59,053 nt of DNA, taken from Perkinsus marinus ATCC 50983. Taxonomy: Eukaryota > Perkinsozoa > Perkinsida > Perkinsidae. Shown in pieces: positions 56,822 through 59,053 of this stretch (the stretch's first letter is position 1; each line of letters begins with the position of its first letter). Both the position numbers and the translations under genes were made by a program. The stretch spans positions 32,498 through 91,550 of the forward strand of contig NW_003213081.1 of assembly GCF_000006405.1 (NCBI RefSeq), given 5' to 3'. The notes below the pieces were generated by a model. That model was not told where the DNA came from. It searched no databases and saw only the letters and a list, made by a program, of their open reading frames with translations.

Positions 56822-59053
56822 ACTGTCGATGGTCACCGTCGTCTTCTCCTCTACAATTGTTATAATGTCGGATAGGATGACCCTGGCGAGTCCCTCCACA
56901 GGGGCCTCCCTCTCCTCATCCGGTTGGTCTGGAGCGGTCTCCAGTCGAGATGCCTCAACAGGCTTCCTCCTTTTCGGGATCTTCACTTCTTCCTTGAAGC
57001 CTAGGATGATCTTCTGTGTTGATCTCCTAGGCTGGTCGGCTGAATGAGGCCTCGAACTCCTCGAGCTGCTGTCAGGAGTCACATCAGGAATGTCGATGGA
57101 GAACACCTACACAGACCCTCCAGTTCCCAGCATATCGTAGATGTGCACGACCTCTGGTGGTCGTGTTTGGCCCTCGACTCCATCGGTTTTCGCTTCAAGT
57201 CGACTAACTCCTCTACGACCAGCCATAGTAGAGTCACAACTTCGAGCTCGACGATTGGCAGAGGACCTATCGATGTTCCCTGAGCAATAGTCGGCAGGGA
57301 ATCTCACTACACAAGAGGCAACCCCACACTCGTGGACGGCTTCATCGTAGTAGCACGACCTGGTATGGCGGCGATAATGATAGTCGTCAGTTATCGAATA
57401 CTTCCAACCCTTGTCAAGGACAGCCGCCTTTCTCTCTTCCTTTTCCTTCACTCTCATCATCAAAGCATCATCATTTTTCATCTTGGACTCCTCAAATCTG
57501 AAAGAATACATACATTCCGGCCAGTCGGGAGGCCTCACAAAAGACCATCACTTAGACCAACTCCGACGGGTGTCCTCCTGGAGGCATGGGGGAGTGATTT
57601 AACCATCTCCTCTTTCTCCTTCTCTACAGCTTCAGCCTCCGCCTTCCGCTTATGCGCCTCATCGTGGCTAAAACCGGGCACATCCTGTATAGACAATTAT
57701 TCGTCGGAGTACAAGGAGGCATGAAGATCCTTCCCCATCGGCGTTTTAGGGGTACTTCGAGAGCCCATAATGCAAACCTCCAGAGCTTTTTTCTCCCTAA
57801 CAGCTACCACTATGACTATGACCATCGGCGCTCCTCGTCCTCCTCACTCTCTCATCTTCCGGATGCGCTCATCTCTGGCAGCCCTCTCACGATAGAGGTT
57901 CTCATGAACCCCACCACTGCCAATCGGAGATCTGCGGCCACCCAAATTGGAACTGCTCGTGGGCCTGTATCGGCCCAATGACTTCCGCAAGTTGGGCTGA
58001 TAGGTACCTGCTGACGTCACCATCCTGTCTCCAGTTACCAAGACGCCATCATGGAGTTGAGAATGCGGCAGTGCCCAACGGCAAAGTACATTCCTTGTCC
58101 TCCTCCGCTTTCACGGCCTGGGCCAACTTCTCCATCCTCTCTTTTCGAGCCTGCGACTCGGCATACCTGTTATAACTCTTCAATGTCACTCCCGCACGTT
58201 CTTTACTCACAGACGTTGATGACCAGCGCTCTTCCTTTTGGCGCTCATGCTGGTCCCAGGAATCGAACCGGTGACATCTCGATCTCTCTTATCCATCCTC
58301 GGGACCCTGGCGAGAGGTTGGAAAGTACCTGCAGATGAAGACACCTTTGCTCCGCTCCGCTAAACGAAGAGGACCACTTCCTTGAGAGACTCTCGGACGA
58401 AATCCTTGGCACTCAGCAATCTCCCTCAGCTCGGCCTCCTCCTGCATTTGCTCCAACTTAGCACGCCTCTTCTCTCCATCAGCATACCTGACAGGCTGTC
58501 AGTGACAGCTTCAAAACGTCTCGTTGAAGAGACCAACAGTAGTCGTACAGCCTATTGGTAATCTCACGGATGTCAACGGTTTTAGCCGACTTGCCCGGCT
58601 TCTTGAACTGAAATCTAAGATTAACGACTTTCAAACCCTACAATACTCACTCTGGCCGCGTCTATCTTGGCTTCCTCCTCAGCTGAATACTGCAATGTGA
58701 GCTGCTTCACTTTGGCTCGCCTTGTGTCCACAGCATCCTCTGAACCCTCACGTGTTCTCACAACCTCCCTCTGTCCCCCTACTGCTCATGCGTCCAACCA
58801 TGTCCATCATACTACTGCCTTTGTGTTGGCTCATTGACTCAGCAAACGCTGAACTTCCATTCAAAGCCGGTCGATGTCTACTAGGCGGGCAGAACTGAGG
58901 AGCTCGACTACTCCCACACTTGTTCCTTAGTGACCGATACCTTGCTGGCCTCCATCTCCTGTCGCTCTTTTTCCATTAACTCCTCTCTCATTTTCTGCAA
59001 CTTCGAAGCCCGAGCATCGGCCTCATGCTTGCTCATTCTCTCCCAGAATCCCT
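56822..59053 (-). CDS. Coiled-coil repeat protein, 5' end outside window
   Basis: Minus-strand exons from the right edge: FWERMSKHEADARASKLQKM and REELMEKERQEMEASK, EDAVDTRRAKVKQLTLQYSA, KKPGKSAKTVDIREITNRLY, YADGEKRRAKLEQMQEEAEL .. EIAECQGFRPRVSQGSG, YAESQARKERMEKLAQAVKA .. EEDKECT, ENLYRERAARDERIRKMRE, FSHDEAHKRKAEAEAVEKEK and EESKMKNDDALMMRVKEKEE, ending with MFSIDIPDVTPDSSSR .. EEKTTVTIDS at 56822. The recurring pattern (R)LY/YA-x(5)-R-x-K-x-E then acidic then C/G-T/F-x-P occurs in large cytoskeletal or flagellar proteins of protists. It is truncated by the window, so total size is unknown. One intron (58231-58328) holds a tRNA-like hairpin. Confidence 0.6.
58254..58308 (-). other. tRNA-like acceptor/T-arm sequence in intron
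   Basis: On the minus strand GGTCCC at one end pairs perfectly with GGGACC(A) at the other, enclosing a T-arm/B-box CCGGTTCGATTCCTGG. At 55 nt it lacks a proper anticodon arm. It lies inside the intron 58231-58328 of the coiled-coil gene. Confidence 0.5.

Overview
This window reads as nuclear DNA of a protist, most likely an alveolate and, by inference, a perkinsozoan (Perkinsus-like). Reasons: both strands are densely packed with genes; the coding sequence is cut by very many small GT..AG introns, mostly 40-60 bp, often opening GTAGG; the stop codons are standard; and the gene set is eukaryotic (ATG3, signal peptide peptidase, CFAP20, IMP dehydrogenase, MINDY deubiquitinase, DDHD lipase). 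No sequence search was possible, so the genus is a guess. Exon models below were built by hand. Several reach the usual family length in frame across 5-14 exons, which is good internal evidence.

Layout. 0-4 kb: the end of a secreted Cys-rich gene, then a secreted mucin-like protein with a 27-bp coding minisatellite. 5-7.3 kb: repeats (a 0.75-kb foldback palindrome, a direct duplication, inverted copies). 7.7-15.6 kb: small genes, a mitochondrial membrane-type protein, ATG3 and a secreted protein. 15.8-21 kb: a 21-bp minisatellite, a STE20-type kinase, a GT8 glycosyltransferase and tRNA-Pro. 21.4-26.5 kb: a second glycosyltransferase-like gene, a CMGC kinase, a membrane/coiled-coil protein and CFAP20. 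27.4-34.4 kb: a DDHD phospholipase, a C2/TM protein and an FKBP isomerase. 35.2-43.2 kb: an IMPDH-like gene, a SANT/coiled-coil gene and signal peptide peptidase. 43.2-50.5 kb: a hypothetical gene, a multi-pass transporter, a secreted protein and MINDY. 50.7-59 kb: a PPP4R1-like HEAT protein, a membrane protein and a coiled-coil repeat protein that runs off the end.

The most interesting signal is in the introns. Introns at non-homologous positions, in unrelated genes, share sequence. One 25-30 bp core occurs in three introns of three genes, in both orientations. Another 5' block occurs in three introns of the IMPDH gene. Several introns hold tRNA-like sequence, and in the transporter gene a degenerate tRNA-Gly-like sequence is essentially the whole intron. 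A roughly 150-bp element sits in at least four introns and in intergenic DNA, and a 12-mer (GCTTCGCTCCGC) recurs far beyond chance. Together these look like introners, that is, intron-creating mobile sequences, some of them possibly derived from tRNA. The IMPDH-like gene is also notable: full length, but with the catalytic Cys and other key residues replaced.
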